A stretch of 64,000 nt of DNA from Kingella sp. (in: b-proteobacteria) (GTDB lineage Bacteria; Pseudomonadota; Gammaproteobacteria; Burkholderiales; Neisseriaceae). A model generated the notes under the pieces. That model searched no databases, was not told the DNA's origin, and worked only from the letters and a program-made list of their open reading frames with translations. A program made the position numbers and the translations under genes. The stretch covers positions 92,342-156,341 of the forward strand of contig NZ_JAUMZV010000001.1 in the NCBI RefSeq assembly GCF_030527935.1, written 5' to 3'. Of this stretch, positions 63,946 through 64,000 are shown piece by piece; position 1 is the stretch's first letter; every line of letters starts with the position of its first letter.

Positions 63946-64000
63946 TTAGAACCTGTATTCACTATTTTCATAGGCAGATTTTATGAAATAAAAGCGCGGA
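63946..64000 (+). repeat. MITE-like element, start of copy G
   Basis: TTAGAACCTGTATTCACTAT then TTTCATAGGCAGATTTTATG: left end and first part of the 165-bp element; the rest is outside the window. Confidence 0.8.

Overview
This window comes from a member of the Neisseriaceae, most likely a GC-rich Kingella. The main evidence is the 12-mer AGGCAGCCTGAA and its complement, which recur roughly once or twice per kilobase in genes and between them; this is the DNA uptake sequence (DUS) dialect called AG-kingDUS. Inverted pairs of it act as transcription terminators. dRS3 and Correia-like repeats, a TspB-encoding filamentous prophage, an RmpM-type OmpA protein and a PglL oligosaccharyltransferase also fit the family.

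Layout. 1-1.8 kb: 3' part of pglL, ending inside a miniature inverted-repeat element. 1.9-8.6 kb: a Wadjet/MksBEFG-type SMC defence operon in the order D-C-A-B behind a pRiA4b ORF-3-like gene; it carries three Neisseria-dialect DUS and so looks imported. 8.7-9.8 kb: recA. About 9.96-18.6 kb: a filamentous (inovirus) prophage with replication protein, ssDNA-binding candidate, coat proteins, TspB, DUF2523 protein, Zot and an IS110/Piv-type recombinase. 18.8-33 kb: housekeeping genes (dsbD, lnt, panD, trpE, ribA, metR-like, trkA) with small exported or unknown genes and two damaged genes. 33.1-35.6 kb: an AT-rich foreign cassette encoding an M91-like HExxH metallopeptidase between a secreted protein and a coiled-coil membrane protein. 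35.6-41.2 kb: TrmH-type methyltransferase, a disrupted gene with a 94-bp palindrome, and mfd. 41.3-49.8 kb: small genes, a TusA-like protein, priA, a Roadblock-like protein, a YihY membrane protein and cysB. 50-64 kb: rmpM, grxC-secB, moaD-moaE, serS, mpl, an exonuclease, dsbC, a periplasmic amino-acid racemase, menA, an HTH-leuA reading frame and fbp.

Functional themes: periplasmic thiol chemistry (DsbD, DsbC) and envelope or wall work (Lnt, Mpl, racemase, RmpM), DNA repair and restart (RecA, Mfd, PriA), and conflict functions (Wadjet, prophage, metallopeptidase cassette). Much of the non-coding DNA consists of several families of small repeats, and in several places their ends form the stop codons of neighbouring genes. 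No tRNA, rRNA or CRISPR array was seen.
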